DNA of 18,135 bases from JBBQVS01 sp038211295 (lineage in GTDB: Bacteria; Chloroflexota; Ktedonobacteria; Ktedonobacterales; Ktedonobacteraceae): the NCBI GenBank assembly GCA_038211295.1, contig JBBQVS010000080.1, positions 1-18,135 on the forward strand. Reading direction: 5' to 3'. Position numbers and translations under genes: made by a program. Below the pieces are notes generated by a model. That model was not told the origin of the DNA. It made no database searches and saw only the letters and a list, made by a program, of their open reading frames with translations. Shown here piece by piece: positions 1 to 7,799 of this stretch; positions within the stretch are counted from its first letter, which is position 1; each line of letters starts with the position of its first letter.

Positions 1-347
1 AGGAGCAGATTGCCGTTGGCGACATTGACCTTGATCTCTTTTTTGCCACAGGCGCAGACATTCAAGGGATGGGTGACGTAGGTGTAGAAGGGTTGCAGGC
101 CCATGCCGATGTCATAGGGACTTTGCGGTGACGCGTTGTGAGGTCGGACGGCGACCAATGCCCGCGTGTTGGACGCGCCGCGAGCGAGCGGGGCGTCGTG
201 CGACGTCACGGGATGCAGCACAGCGGTATCCGCCGAGACAGCAGGATGCTGAAAAATACGGGTAGCAGCGAACGCGACAGGCACGATCACACTACTGCAC
301 CTTCTAGTGCAAAAGCGGCAAGAAGGAGTGAAACGAGCATGAGACAT
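1..347 (-). CDS. Rhs/YD-repeat-like secreted protein, N-terminal part only (runs off left edge)
   Basis: On the minus strand one frame is open from the left edge back past an ATG at 347-345. The stretch from about position 290 to 1 reads like real protein. It has VIVPVAFAATRIF, then a low-complexity spacer, then YDIGMGLQPFYTYV, a CxC pair (VCACGKK) and KVNVANGNLL at the edge. The VNVANGNL motif resembles the segment that opens the Rhs/YD-repeat shell in Rhs and DUF6531 proteins (established family knowledge; identification by eye). The ATG at 347 is in frame but gives an unconvincing Arg- and Cys-rich N-terminus. The convincing signal peptide lies in another frame (see 287-400), so a one-base deletion or equivalent frameshift near 288-300 seems likely. 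The gene may therefore be a pseudogene, or the sequence may contain an error. Family assignment is moderate, coding status fairly good. Confidence 0.55.
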   Translation of the reverse strand, partial: MSHARFTPSCRFCTRRCSSVIVPVAFAATRIFQHPAVSADTAVLHPVTSHDAPLARGASNTRALVAVRPHNASPQSPYDIGMGLQPFYTYVTHPLNVCACGKKEIKVNVANGNLL

Positions 348-400
348 GCAAATTGGGGAAGTGCGAGCGCGGCATAGCGGGATATACGATGCAAAAGCAT
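287..400 (-). pseudogene. Displaced signal-peptide segment of the Rhs-like gene (37 codons, frameshifted)
   Basis: Minus-strand ATG at 400-398, stop TGA at 289-287. The 37-residue product starts MLLHRISRYAALAL and continues as a strongly hydrophobic stretch (MLVSLLLAAFALEGAVV), a basic n-region plus h-region typical of an exported protein. It stops exactly where the other minus-strand frame picks up with VIVPVAFA|ATRIF, which supplies an AFA signal-peptidase site. Joining the two frames gives one long continuous signal peptide, so I infer a single original gene broken by a frameshift of one lost base (or two gained). No clear Shine-Dalgarno sequence is seen before position 400. A sequencing error would look the same. 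Confidence 0.5.
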
Positions 401-779
401 CAGAGTGCGTGGGGAATGGGAAAACGTGCGACGGACTTGGAGACGTTTCGACATTCAGAGAACTCCATTGGGTATGAGAGGTTCACGAATAACGTACAGG
501 TTGTAGCAACGACATCCAGAGCATAACACAGGGACAACGGGGAACGCAAGCACAACAATAAAACACGCAAAGAACTCGCAACCAAATTGCCTTCATTATT
601 TCGCATCACCTCGTCTCCCCCTCATACTTCTAACCTTCTTGCCCCAAACAACGCGCCTAGAGTCCCCCCGGTAACAGGTCTCCAGACGCATCCTGAAAAG
701 CGCGTTTCCGTCTATCCTTAGCACAGAAGATCATTACAAAACATTTTATAAACGAAAACAAAGAAAGCAGGAATTCCCT
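401..779. other. Divergent intergenic region
   Basis: This 379-base gap lies between the minus-strand Rhs-like gene and the plus-strand ABC operon and should hold promoters for both. I see no tRNA, no strong hairpin and no convincing -35/-10 pair. A 7-bp inverted repeat (AACGCGC at 650-656, GCGCGTT at 700-706) encloses 43 bases. The sequence before the ABC gene turns AT-rich from about 730 to 762 (including TATAAA at 747-752 without a good -35). AAGCAGGA at 765-772 is the ribosome binding site for the ATG at 780. A 69-codon minus-strand frame from 609 to 400 ends TGATG on the signal-peptide ATG. I do not call it a gene. Confidence 0.5.
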
Positions 780-1532
780 ATGAACACACAAATGACATTG
801 ACCCCTTCACAAGAGAACATCACTACTTCAAAAACCGTCGTCATGGATGTACGCAACATCACAAAATCACTACCACTTGGTAAAGAGCGCATCAACATCC
901 TCAAAGGCATCAGTTTCCAGATTATGAGCGGCGAATTTGTTTCTATTGTTGGGCCGTCCGGTTCTGGTAAAAGCACATTGTTGGGCATTATCGCGGGCCT
1001 GGATAATCCCACGACGGGTCAGGTGCTGATTGACGGTGTTGACATCACACGCATGACCGAGGGAAAACTGGCGACGGTGCGTAATAACAAGATTGGCATG
1101 GTCTTTCAGGCGTTCAACCTCATCCCGACGCTGACCGCGCAAGAGAATGTCGAGGTGCCACTGTACGTCGGCAAGCATAAGGGTTCGCCCTCAGCGCGTG
1201 CACAAGAACTTTTAGCATTGGTTGGTCTTTCGCATCGACTCGACCATCGCCCAAATCAGCTTTCCGGCGGCGAACAGCAGCGGGTCGCGATTGCGCGTTC
1301 CCTTGCGACCAATCCCGCCTTTGTGATTGCGGACGAGCCAACCGGCAACCTCGACGCGAAAAATGGGGAAAACGTGCTGAAACTTATCGCGGACCTCCGC
1401 GCCCAGACTGGCAAAACGTTTATCATCGCCACGCACGACCCTGTAGTAGCCTCACATGCCGACCACGCCTTACGTATCGTGGATGGTCAGATCACGGAAC
1501 TCGACACCTCCAACGGCAGAATTACGCAGTAA
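780..1532 (+). CDS. ABC transporter ATP-binding protein, LolD/MacB/YtrE type
   Basis: A 250-aa cytoplasmic ATPase subunit that would power the FtsX-type permease encoded next. All motifs are present: Walker A GPSGSGKST (58-66), Q-loop Q110 in MVFQAFNLIP, signature LSGGEQQR (161-168), Walker B FVIADEP (181-187, Glu186), D-loop GNLD (189-192) and H-loop His219 in ATHD. The sequence IAGLDNPTTGQV and the FNLIPTLTA pattern are characteristic of the MacB/LolD/YbbA group that energises mechanotransmission exporters. Length fits the family. The N-terminus has about 20 extra residues before the first strand. The start is supported by AGGA 7 bases upstream. It is 27 bases ahead of the permease, so the pair is almost certainly cotranscribed. 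The substrate cannot be read from the sequence. Confidence 0.95.
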   Translation: MNTQMTLTPSQENITTSKTVVMDVRNITKSLPLGKERINILKGISFQIMSGEFVSIVGPSGSGKSTLLGIIAGLDNPTTGQVLIDGVDITRMTEGKLATVRNNKIGMVFQAFNLIPTLTAQENVEVPLYVGKHKGSPSARAQELLALVGLSHRLDHRPNQLSGGEQQRVAIARSLATNPAFVIADEPTGNLDAKNGENVLKLIADLRAQTGKTFIIATHDPVVASHADHALRIVDGQITELDTSNGRITQ

Positions 1533-1559
1533 TACTTCTTTAGAAAGGAAGACGCTACC

Positions 1560-4271
1560 ATGAAAGCTTCATTATACTTCAACTACACATCGCGTTCGCT
1601 GCTCCGAGGCGGGCAGCGCACAGTGCTGGCAGTGTTCTGCGTCGCCGTTGGCGTGATGGCGATTGTCGCGTTACAGCTCGTTGGCTATATGCTGCAAAGC
1701 TCGCTTACCTCAAACACGCGCGACGCGAACGGCGGCGATGTAGTCGTAACCGCGCAAAGTGTTCCGTTCAAAGAAAGCGATCTTTCGTACTTCGCGCAAC
1801 TCAAGAATGACGGCACAATCAGTAACTACACCGCCGTTACCAGTGTCAACGGCTCACTCACCGCCAAAGTGTCGTCGTTTCAAGCATTCACCGTAACAGT
1901 CGTCAATCCAAGTAACTATCCTATCGTCTCGCAACCGACATTTACAACGCCAACCAACGGGAGCGTCGTGAGCCTGCTCACAAACAATCAGGTTATTGTC
2001 ACACAGGGCTTTCTTGACAAGTATCAGAAGAAGGCGGGTGATAGTGTTGATTTGCACACGCAAACAAACGGCGGCTCAAGTCGGATACTGCATGTAAAGA
2101 TTGTCGGCGTCGTCGCGAATACAGGTGTGTTCGCCCAGTCTGGTAATCTCGTGTTGCTCTCAGCTCACGACTATCAAGCGGTCAACTCAACCGCGTCATA
2201 CAGCACGGTTGACATCACAACAACAAGTCAGGTACATACCGATGCCGCCGTTAAAGCGATCACGAAACAGTTCCCGCTTGTTGGGACGCAGACCGTCGCC
2301 GACGCGCTCAAAGCACAAAAAGCATCAATCGACAATATTAGTAAGTTCTTAGAGATCGCTGGTCTGCTCGCACTCTTGATCGGTGGCGTGGGTATCGTCA
2401 ATACCATGCAAGTCTTGCTCTCGCGCCGCAAAACAGAGATCGCGATGCTCAAAACCTCCGGCTATCGACGTTTAGACCTGTACCTTCTGTTTGGTTTAGA
2501 AGCTGGCCTGCTTGGCCTGATTGGCGGTGTTGTAGGAGCCGCAGCAGCGACGGGCGTCAGTTATATAGTACGTAGCTTGATGCAAAATATCGGCTTGACC
2601 GTCCCGTTTATTCTAAATCCCTGGACTATCGCGGGTGGTGTCGCGATTGGTGTAGTAACCGCTCTGATCTTTGGCCTGATGCCAATTGTGCAGGCCGCGA
2701 ATATTCGCCCGTTGAACGTCATTCGTGAGCAATCCGAAAGCAGAAGCGCGAGTAGTATTGCGTTGACAATTGCTCTGCTGGCTATCCTGTCAGTCCTGTT
2801 CTGCGCCCTTGCTATCGTCATCTTGAATAACGATGTACTGCTCGGCATCGAAGCGGTGTACGGAACATTCGCCTTCTTGCTCCTGCTGAGTGTATTCTTT
2901 GGTCTGGTTGTCTTTACCATTAGTAAACTACCTGTACCAGAACGCTTCAATCTCAAGTACCTTGCCATAATCCTGGTCGGACTCGTAGCTTCTGGCCTGC
3001 TATACCTGGCCTTGCCGATATTCGGAATGTTACTCTTCGGTGTGTCATTGATGGGTATAGCTATCGTCTTTATGCCACGTACCTGGAAGGTGAGCACAAA
3101 GATGGCCCTACGCAACATTGGTCGGCAGCGCACACGTACAACGACAACCCTGCTCGCTCTCTTCATTGGCGTCTTTACTGTCGGTGTGGTGCTGGCTCTG
3201 GGACAAGACTTGCAGACACAGATAAGTGGCTCGTTCGCGCAAAGTTTGAGCTATAACGTGATCGCGACCACAACCGGCAACGATACAACAACGTTACACA
3301 CGAAACTTGGCACGCTGTCAGGTCTTTCAAAGAGCCGTCAAGACACCTATACACAGGTTATGCCACTTGCGATCAATGGCACGCCTCTGGCACAGGTATT
3401 GCCAACGGCAAGCGATGATCGCCAGAGTACCATCCAATTTCTCAGCTCCGTAGAAGGCTACAATCTGGCACAGGCAGCACCTTCATCGGCGATCACAAAG
3501 GGGCGTAGTTTGAATGCGAGCGACGCGAACACAAACAATGTGCTGGTGAGCGATCTCTTGACAAGTGGTGGCCCCTTCCAGATGCACTTGAAGCCGGGCG
3601 ATACTGTGACACTCACGAGTGCTGATGGGAAAACACGCAAAACTGTCACGATTGTTGGAACGTATGCACGTGCTTCCAGCGACCATGTGGGGAACATTCT
3701 GTCGGCGGCAGACACGGCAAGCGCGTTGACTGTGGCAAAGACGGATGTCACAACCGTCACCTATATGAAGATCGAGCAAGCACAGGTTAACAACGACCTG
3801 AACACGCTTGAGAAGCTTGTCCCGAACGCGTCGGTACAGAATCTGGCGGATATCGGAGCCTATATCGCGCAACTGCTCAACAGCATCCTGTCTATGCTTG
3901 TAGCTATTGCCTCGCTCTCCGTCATTGCTGGTGTAATCATCATCGCTAACGCCGTTGCTCTGGCAATGTTAGAGCGCAGACGTGAGCTTGGCATCCTGAA
4001 ATCTGTTGGCTATACAAGCGGCGTGGTGTTAAGTGAGGTTATGATTGAGAATGGTATCGTCGGCGCGGTTGGTGCATTGATGGCGATGTTGCTCACAACG
4101 GGAGCGGTTATCCTGCTGGGCAACCTGCTTTTCAACCTTGCCTTTGGCGTCTCGGCCTTAATTGTGCTAAGCCTGATTGGTGGCTCTGCACTACTCGCGA
4201 TGCTTACCGCCGCTCTGGTCGCCTGGGGTTCGGTGCGCGTCCGCCCATTGGAAGTGCTACGCTACGAATAA
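1560..4271 (+). CDS. ABC transporter permease with duplicated FtsX/MacB domains
   Basis: A 903-aa inner-membrane permease partner of the preceding ATPase. It consists of two homologous halves. The first has an N-terminal helix (about 22-46), a large extracytoplasmic domain (about 50-260, MacB periplasmic-core-like) and an FtsX bundle (about 262-380) ending IRPLNVIRE. The second begins ALRNIGRQRTRTTTTLLAL (about 516-534), has a second extracytoplasmic domain (about 550-775) and an FtsX bundle (about 778-895) ending VRPLEVLRYE. These repeated endings are the usual C-terminal signature of FtsX permeases. Between the halves (about 398-505) sit roughly four extra hydrophobic helices. Overall the plan resembles YbbP-type rather than single-unit MacB or LolC permeases. 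AGGAAG at 1546-1551 supports the ATG. Such systems commonly export peptides, antibiotics or lipids or give resistance to them; the substrate here is unknown. Confidence 0.92.
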   Translation: MKASLYFNYTSRSLLRGGQRTVLAVFCVAVGVMAIVALQLVGYMLQSSLTSNTRDANGGDVVVTAQSVPFKESDLSYFAQLKNDGTISNYTAVTSVNGSLTAKVSSFQAFTVTVVNPSNYPIVSQPTFTTPTNGSVVSLLTNNQVIVTQGFLDKYQKKAGDSVDLHTQTNGGSSRILHVKIVGVVANTGVFAQSGNLVLLSAHDYQAVNSTASYSTVDITTTSQVHTDAAVKAITKQFPLVGTQTVADALKAQKASIDNISKFLEIAGLLALLIGGVGIVNTMQVLLSRRKTEIAMLKTSGYRRLDLYLLFGLEAGLLGLIGGVVGAAAATGVSYIVRSLMQNIGLTVPFILNPWTIAGGVAIGVVTALIFGLMPIVQAANIRPLNVIREQSESRSASSIALTIALLAILSVLFCALAIVILNNDVLLGIEAVYGTFAFLLLLSVFFGLVVFTISKLPVPERFNLKYLAIILVGLVASGLLYLALPIFGMLLFGVSLMGIAIVFMPRTWKVSTKMALRNIGRQRTRTTTTLLALFIGVFTVGVVLALGQDLQTQISGSFAQSLSYNVIATTTGNDTTTLHTKLGTLSGLSKSRQDTYTQVMPLAINGTPLAQVLPTASDDRQSTIQFLSSVEGYNLAQAAPSSAITKGRSLNASDANTNNVLVSDLLTSGGPFQMHLKPGDTVTLTSADGKTRKTVTIVGTYARASSDHVGNILSAADTASALTVAKTDVTTVTYMKIEQAQVNNDLNTLEKLVPNASVQNLADIGAYIAQLLNSILSMLVAIASLSVIAGVIIIANAVALAMLERRRELGILKSVGYTSGVVLSEVMIENGIVGAVGALMAMLLTTGAVILLGNLLFNLAFGVSALIVLSLIGGSALLAMLTAALVAWGSVRVRPLEVLRYE

Positions 4272-4283
4272 AATGTTCCGTAT

Positions 4284-4321
4284 CCGCCCCGCGTGTTCCA
4301 TATGCCGAACACGCGGGGCGG
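4284..4321 (+). terminator. Perfect 15-bp hairpin after the ABC permease
   Basis: Arms 4284-4298 (CCGCCCCGCGTGTTC) and 4307-4321 are perfectly complementary with an 8-base loop CATATGCC. It starts 12 bases after the permease stop and lies before the kinase. Only a short, broken T-run follows (CCTGTTTC), so efficient intrinsic termination is uncertain. It could attenuate read-through into the kinase or protect the 3' end of the ABC transcript. Confidence 0.65.
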
Positions 4322-4378
4322 GCCTGTTTCTATATGTTATACTTGCTACATGTGTACGCTTGTGATTGGGAAAAGAAA

Positions 4379-5851
4379 ATGGCTATACAACGCATCTCCA
4401 AACCGTTCCGTCGTTTACAATGGAAGCTTACCTTTTCTTACACCCTGATTACGGTGGCGACCTTTTTCGTGATTGAGATTATTCTGCTCTCCCTTCTTCT
4501 CTGGTACTTTAGCTCCAATGAAACGCAGTTTTTTGCCATGAGTACGCACGCACAAGCACAACAGGCTTCGCCGTACCTGACCACCGGCAAACCAGATACA
4601 GCAGCTGTCACCGCATTTCTTCACGGACTTGAAACGGCGAACGATAACCCGGTTTTTGGGCCTTTCTCAGACTTTCTGACGCTTGTCGATGCACAGGGCC
4701 ATGTTGTTGCATCGGTTGGCGTACACTCTACATCTACAGATGTATTGCTCCAGACGCAGCTTTCGGCACGGGATGTCAGCAATCTGCAAACCGCACTTAC
4801 ACGAAAAACAGGCACTTCCGACCTGTCTCATCGCGAAACGAACGGCACAGTTACCACGATTTCGCCGGTGCTAGACTACAACAAGCAGGTACATGGTGCG
4901 CTGATAGAACGACGTATGTTGCCCGATATCTGGCAATTATTCTGGCTTGTCTTCCCATTTAGCCTGCGAAGTATTATTCCGCTTACGCTGTTCTCCGCCA
5001 TTCCGGGTGCGATTTTTGGCTTTATCACGGCACGCAATCTAACAAGACGGATCAAGAAGCTGGCATTGGCGGCAGATACATGGAGTCAGGGCGATTTTTC
5101 CGCGCTCGCCACCGATACATCGGGCGACGAACTGGGACAATTGACGCGCCGCTTCAATGCGATGGCGGAACAGCTACAACATCTTTTGGAGACGCGGCAA
5201 AAGCTGGCGACCTTAGAGGAGCGCAACCGCCTCGCCCGTGACCTGCATGATAGTGTGAAGCAACAAATTTTCGCTATATCTATGCAGATTGCCACGGTAA
5301 AAGTCTTGCTTGAACGTGATATCGTCGCTGCGCGGCACCGTCTGGATGAAACCGAAATAGTAGTACGGCAGGCACAACAGGAACTCACAACGCTAATTAA
5401 AGAGTTGCGCCCAGTCGCGCTTGAGGGCAAAGGGTTGGTTGAAGCGGTACAAGTATACATCAACCAGTGGATGCAGCAGACGGGGATTATCGGCAAAATG
5501 CAGGTGGAGGGTCAGCAGGTTCTGCCACTTATCGTTGAGGAAGCCCTGTTTCGTGTTGTGCAAGAAGCTCTCTCGAATGTGGCGCGGCATAGTCAGGCAA
5601 CGCTAGTATACGTAAAGCTGACGGTTATCGATGAGCAGGTTGCGCTTCGTATTGATGATAATGGACAGGGGTTCGATAGCACACTGCATAAAGGCGGTGG
5701 TGTTGGACTGCTCTCGATGCGAGAGCGCATGAAGGCACTGGGCGGGGATGTGCATGTAGAGAGTAGCCCTGGTAAAGGGACACACGTTCTGGCGCACTGC
5801 GAGAAACTTGGTGTGCGTACAATTCCTTCTGTGAATACGGCAAACGTGTAG
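4379..5851 (+). CDS. Sensor histidine kinase, NarL-partner (HisKA_3) type
   Basis: A 490-aa membrane kinase that should autophosphorylate on histidine and pass phosphate to the regulator encoded 14 bases downstream. Visible parts are TM1 (about 20-43), an extracytoplasmic sensor of about 140 residues, TM2 (about 187-216), a HAMP linker (about 214-272) and the HisKA_3 dimerisation motif ARDLHDSVKQQIF with the phospho-acceptor His290. An HATPase_c domain follows, with N-box QEALSNVARHS (395-405), G1 DDNGQGFD (426-433) and a GGGVGLLSMRER G2 region. The sensor shows Cache/PAS-like character but I cannot name its ligand. An upstream in-frame ATG at 4334 exists, but 4379 fits better. It has GGGAAAAG just upstream and gives a normal basic N-terminus (MAIQRISKPFRR), while 4334 overlaps a TATACT element. 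The location after the ABC exporter suggests LiaS- or DesK-like envelope stress sensing. Confidence 0.93.
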   Translation: MAIQRISKPFRRLQWKLTFSYTLITVATFFVIEIILLSLLLWYFSSNETQFFAMSTHAQAQQASPYLTTGKPDTAAVTAFLHGLETANDNPVFGPFSDFLTLVDAQGHVVASVGVHSTSTDVLLQTQLSARDVSNLQTALTRKTGTSDLSHRETNGTVTTISPVLDYNKQVHGALIERRMLPDIWQLFWLVFPFSLRSIIPLTLFSAIPGAIFGFITARNLTRRIKKLALAADTWSQGDFSALATDTSGDELGQLTRRFNAMAEQLQHLLETRQKLATLEERNRLARDLHDSVKQQIFAISMQIATVKVLLERDIVAARHRLDETEIVVRQAQQELTTLIKELRPVALEGKGLVEAVQVYINQWMQQTGIIGKMQVEGQQVLPLIVEEALFRVVQEALSNVARHSQATLVYVKLTVIDEQVALRIDDNGQGFDSTLHKGGGVGLLSMRERMKALGGDVHVESSPGKGTHVLAHCEKLGVRTIPSVNTANV

Positions 5852-5865
5852 AGAGAGGATGGGCA

Positions 5866-6525
5866 ATGACTGAGCTAATTACCATCTTGATTACGGACGA
5901 CCATGCTCTGGTAAGAAATGGCGTGCGTATGTTTCTGGAACTGCAACCCGATCTGCTTGTCCTGGGCGAGGCTGGTTCGGGTGAGGCTGCTGTGCGGATG
6001 GCAGCGGACTTGGTTCCCGATGTCGTGTTAATGGATTTAGTTATGGCTGGCATGGGTGGCGTCGAGGCCACGCGCCAGGTCAAGCAGGTTAGCCCGCACT
6101 CGCAAATAATCGTGTTGACCTCCTATCATGAGGACGAGTACATCTTTCCCGCGCTTCGTGCGGGTGCGCTGTCCTACGTGCTAAAAGATGTTGGCCCCGA
6201 AGAACTCGCCGACATTGTACGTAAAGCGGCGCGAGGCGAATCTGTCCTACACCCGCGTGTCGCGGCGCGTGTCGTGCAGGAGATTCGTGGTGCGAGAAGT
6301 GATACTCCCAACCTCTTTACCGATTTAAGTGACCGCGAGCTAGAAGTCTTGCGTCTTATAGCTGACGGTCTCGCGAACGCCGCCATCGCGGAGAAGCTTG
6401 TCATTAGCGAAAAAACAGTGAAGGGGCATGTGAGCAACATTCTCAGCAAATTGCATATGCTTGACCGCACACAGGCGGCGGTGTACGCGTGGCAACAGGG
6501 GTTGATGGCTCGGCGTGACCCGTGA
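5866..6525 (+). CDS. NarL/LuxR-family response regulator
   Basis: A 219-aa DNA-binding response regulator, partner of the kinase just upstream. The receiver domain (about 5-122) has acidic Asp11-Asp12, phospho-acceptor Asp57 in VVLMDLVM, Thr85 in IVLTSYHED and Lys107 in YVLKD. The LuxR-type helix-turn-helix (about 153-212) starts LSDRELEVLRLIADGL and includes SEKTVKGHVSNILSKL, the recognition-helix region. The start at 5866 follows AGAGGA at 5854-5859, six bases upstream. It lies 14 bases after the kinase stop, so translation of the two is probably coordinated. Family knowledge suggests it controls the adjacent ABC exporter, which is inference since I did not find matching binding sites. Confidence 0.95.
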   Translation: MTELITILITDDHALVRNGVRMFLELQPDLLVLGEAGSGEAAVRMAADLVPDVVLMDLVMAGMGGVEATRQVKQVSPHSQIIVLTSYHEDEYIFPALRAGALSYVLKDVGPEELADIVRKAARGESVLHPRVAARVVQEIRGARSDTPNLFTDLSDRELEVLRLIADGLANAAIAEKLVISEKTVKGHVSNILSKLHMLDRTQAAVYAWQQGLMARRDP

Positions 6526-6557
6526 AATCCAAATAGACTAAGGAGTTTTCTTTTTTT

Positions 6558-7667
6558 ATGCAATCAATGCACTCTTCCGCCTCCCTTCGTGTCGGTGTAA
6601 TTGGCCTGGGATATGGTGGCGAAATGGCTCTGAAAGGCTATAGCCTGCTCCCAAATGTAGAAATTGTCGCACTTGCTGGTCTCGAAGAAGATAGGTTACA
6701 CGCACTTGGCACGACGTACAACGTGCAAAACTTGTATCGCTATCATCACGAATTGCTCTGCCGGGATGATCTCGACGCGGTAAGCGTATGTGTCCCCAAC
6801 TATTTGCACGCGCCGATTGTGATTGAAGCACTCACACGCGGAATACACGTTCTCTGTGAAAAGCCGCTTGCACGCACGGGCAAAGAAGCTGAAGCGATGG
6901 TTGAGGCGGCGATGCAGGCGAACTGTGTGTTAGAAGTCGTGTTCAATCATCGGATGCGCGGGGATATACAACTACTCAAACGGTACGTTGACGAGGGCAA
7001 GCTTGGCACCATTTATTACGCGAAGGCGTACTGGATGCGGCGACGTGGTATTCCGGGGGCGGGTACGTGGTTTGTGAGCAAAGAAAAGGCTGGCGGTGGG
7101 CCACTGATTGATCTTGGTGTCCATATGCTCGATATGGCTCTTAATCTGCTTGGCGAACCGGAAGTTTTGACTGTAAGCGCATCAACCTATGATGCACTTG
7201 GCAAAAGCGGCGGGGGTATAGATGTACACGCGGGAAAGTCAGGGACGGGCAACGCGTTTGAGGTAGAAGACCTCGCAACCGCGTTCTTGCGTCTCGCGAA
7301 CGGCGCGACCCTCCTGCTTGAAGCGAGCTGGGCGACGCACAGTAGTGCCAGCGACGACTTCGGGATTGTCCTGTATGGAACCGAAGGTGGGGCAGAGATA
7401 CGCGTCAAAAAATATGAGTGGCAGGACACGCTGGACATCTACACTGATATCGCGGGCGTAACCGCGACCATTCATCCACAGGTGCCGAAAGGCGAAGGCC
7501 ATATAACGGTTGTGCGAAACTTCGTGAACACTATTCGCGCCGGGGACTGGTCATCGCACAACGGAACTGAGGGCTTGCGCCGTGTCCGCGTGATTGACGC
7601 GTGCTATAGCTCGGCATCGCAAGGGCGCGAGGTCACGCTGAACAGCGTGACGGGAGGAAACACTTGA
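6558..7667 (+). CDS. Gfo/Idh/MocA-family NAD(P)-dependent oxidoreductase
   Basis: A 369-aa soluble dehydrogenase, a normal length for the family. The N-terminal Rossmann fold shows GVIGLGYGG (13-21) for dinucleotide binding and VCVPNYLHAPIVIEAL (about 77-92). The family motif CEKPLART has Lys102, and EVVFNHRM follows. The C-terminal α/β domain carries the GGGPLIDLGVHMLD segment with Asp185 and His189, the usual catalytic-site motif. All key residues look intact. Members oxidise or reduce sugars, inositols and related polyols; the substrate cannot be told. AAGGAG at 6540-6545 with a T-rich 12-base spacer supports the ATG at 6558 over the one at 6567. The 32-base gap after the response regulator holds no terminator, so read-through from the two-component operon is likely, though a functional link is not obvious. 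Confidence 0.93.
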   Translation: MQSMHSSASLRVGVIGLGYGGEMALKGYSLLPNVEIVALAGLEEDRLHALGTTYNVQNLYRYHHELLCRDDLDAVSVCVPNYLHAPIVIEALTRGIHVLCEKPLARTGKEAEAMVEAAMQANCVLEVVFNHRMRGDIQLLKRYVDEGKLGTIYYAKAYWMRRRGIPGAGTWFVSKEKAGGGPLIDLGVHMLDMALNLLGEPEVLTVSASTYDALGKSGGGIDVHAGKSGTGNAFEVEDLATAFLRLANGATLLLEASWATHSSASDDFGIVLYGTEGGAEIRVKKYEWQDTLDIYTDIAGVTATIHPQVPKGEGHITVVRNFVNTIRAGDWSSHNGTEGLRRVRVIDACYSSASQGREVTLNSVTGGNT

Positions 7668-7679
7668 TCGCTTTACAGA

Positions 7680-7704
7680 GGCTACAGCGCAGGCCGCTGT
7701 GGCC
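7680..7704 (+). terminator. Weak terminator-like hairpin after the oxidoreductase
   Basis: GGCTACAGCG (7680-7689) and CGCTGTGGCC (7695-7704) pair at nine of ten positions around a 5-base loop CAGGC. It begins 13 bases after the oxidoreductase stop. No T-run follows (GCTAAACTAAAG), so termination strength is doubtful. Confidence 0.35.
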
Positions 7705-7731
7705 GCTAAACTAAAGATGAATGCATAGGGC

Positions 7732-7760
7732 TTGACAACTTCTCTCGTTGTAGATATACT
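7732..7760 (+). promoter_or_regulatory. Near-consensus sigma-70-type promoter of the arsR-like gene
   Basis: TTGACA at 7732-7737 and TATACT at 7755-7760 are separated by exactly 17 bases. Transcription should start near 7766-7769, giving a leader of about 32 bases before the ATG at 7800. It is the best promoter in the window by eye. Confidence 0.8.
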
Positions 7761-7780
7761 TCTAATTAGATATGTATCTA
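7751..7780. promoter_or_regulatory. Candidate ArsR operator cluster overlapping the -10 and start site
   Basis: TAGATAT occurs twice in direct repeat (7751-7757 and 7767-7773), 16 bases apart, the first copy covering the -10 box. Between them is the perfect 10-base palindrome TCTAATTAGA (7761-7770). The second copy is part of TAGATA-TG-TATCTA (7767-7780), which has 6-base symmetric arms. AT-rich dyads at this place are typical of autorepressing ArsR/SmtB-family regulators, so binding by the protein encoded 20 bases downstream is a reasonable inference. Confidence 0.55.
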
Positions 7781-7799
7781 TGTTTAGAAAGAGAAAACG

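Noticed and set aside
138..377. 79-codon plus-strand frame opposite the Rhs-like segment
   Set aside because: It is Arg- and Ser-rich with no domain, and the minus strand carries the convincing protein.
400..609. 69-codon minus-strand frame ending TGATG on the signal-peptide ATG
   Set aside because: A purine-rich stretch precedes its ATG, but the peptide has no recognisable domain and lies in an intergenic region. Translational coupling is possible but unsupported.
2561..3166. 201-codon minus-strand frame inside the ABC permease
   Set aside because: Composition is that of an antisense shadow, rich in Arg, Ser and Thr, against a clear permease gene.
4315..4343. TATACT (4338-4343) as promoter of the kinase gene
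   Set aside because: The -10 is good but the region 17 bases upstream is the GC-rich hairpin arm, with no -35. It is possible but not listed as a feature.
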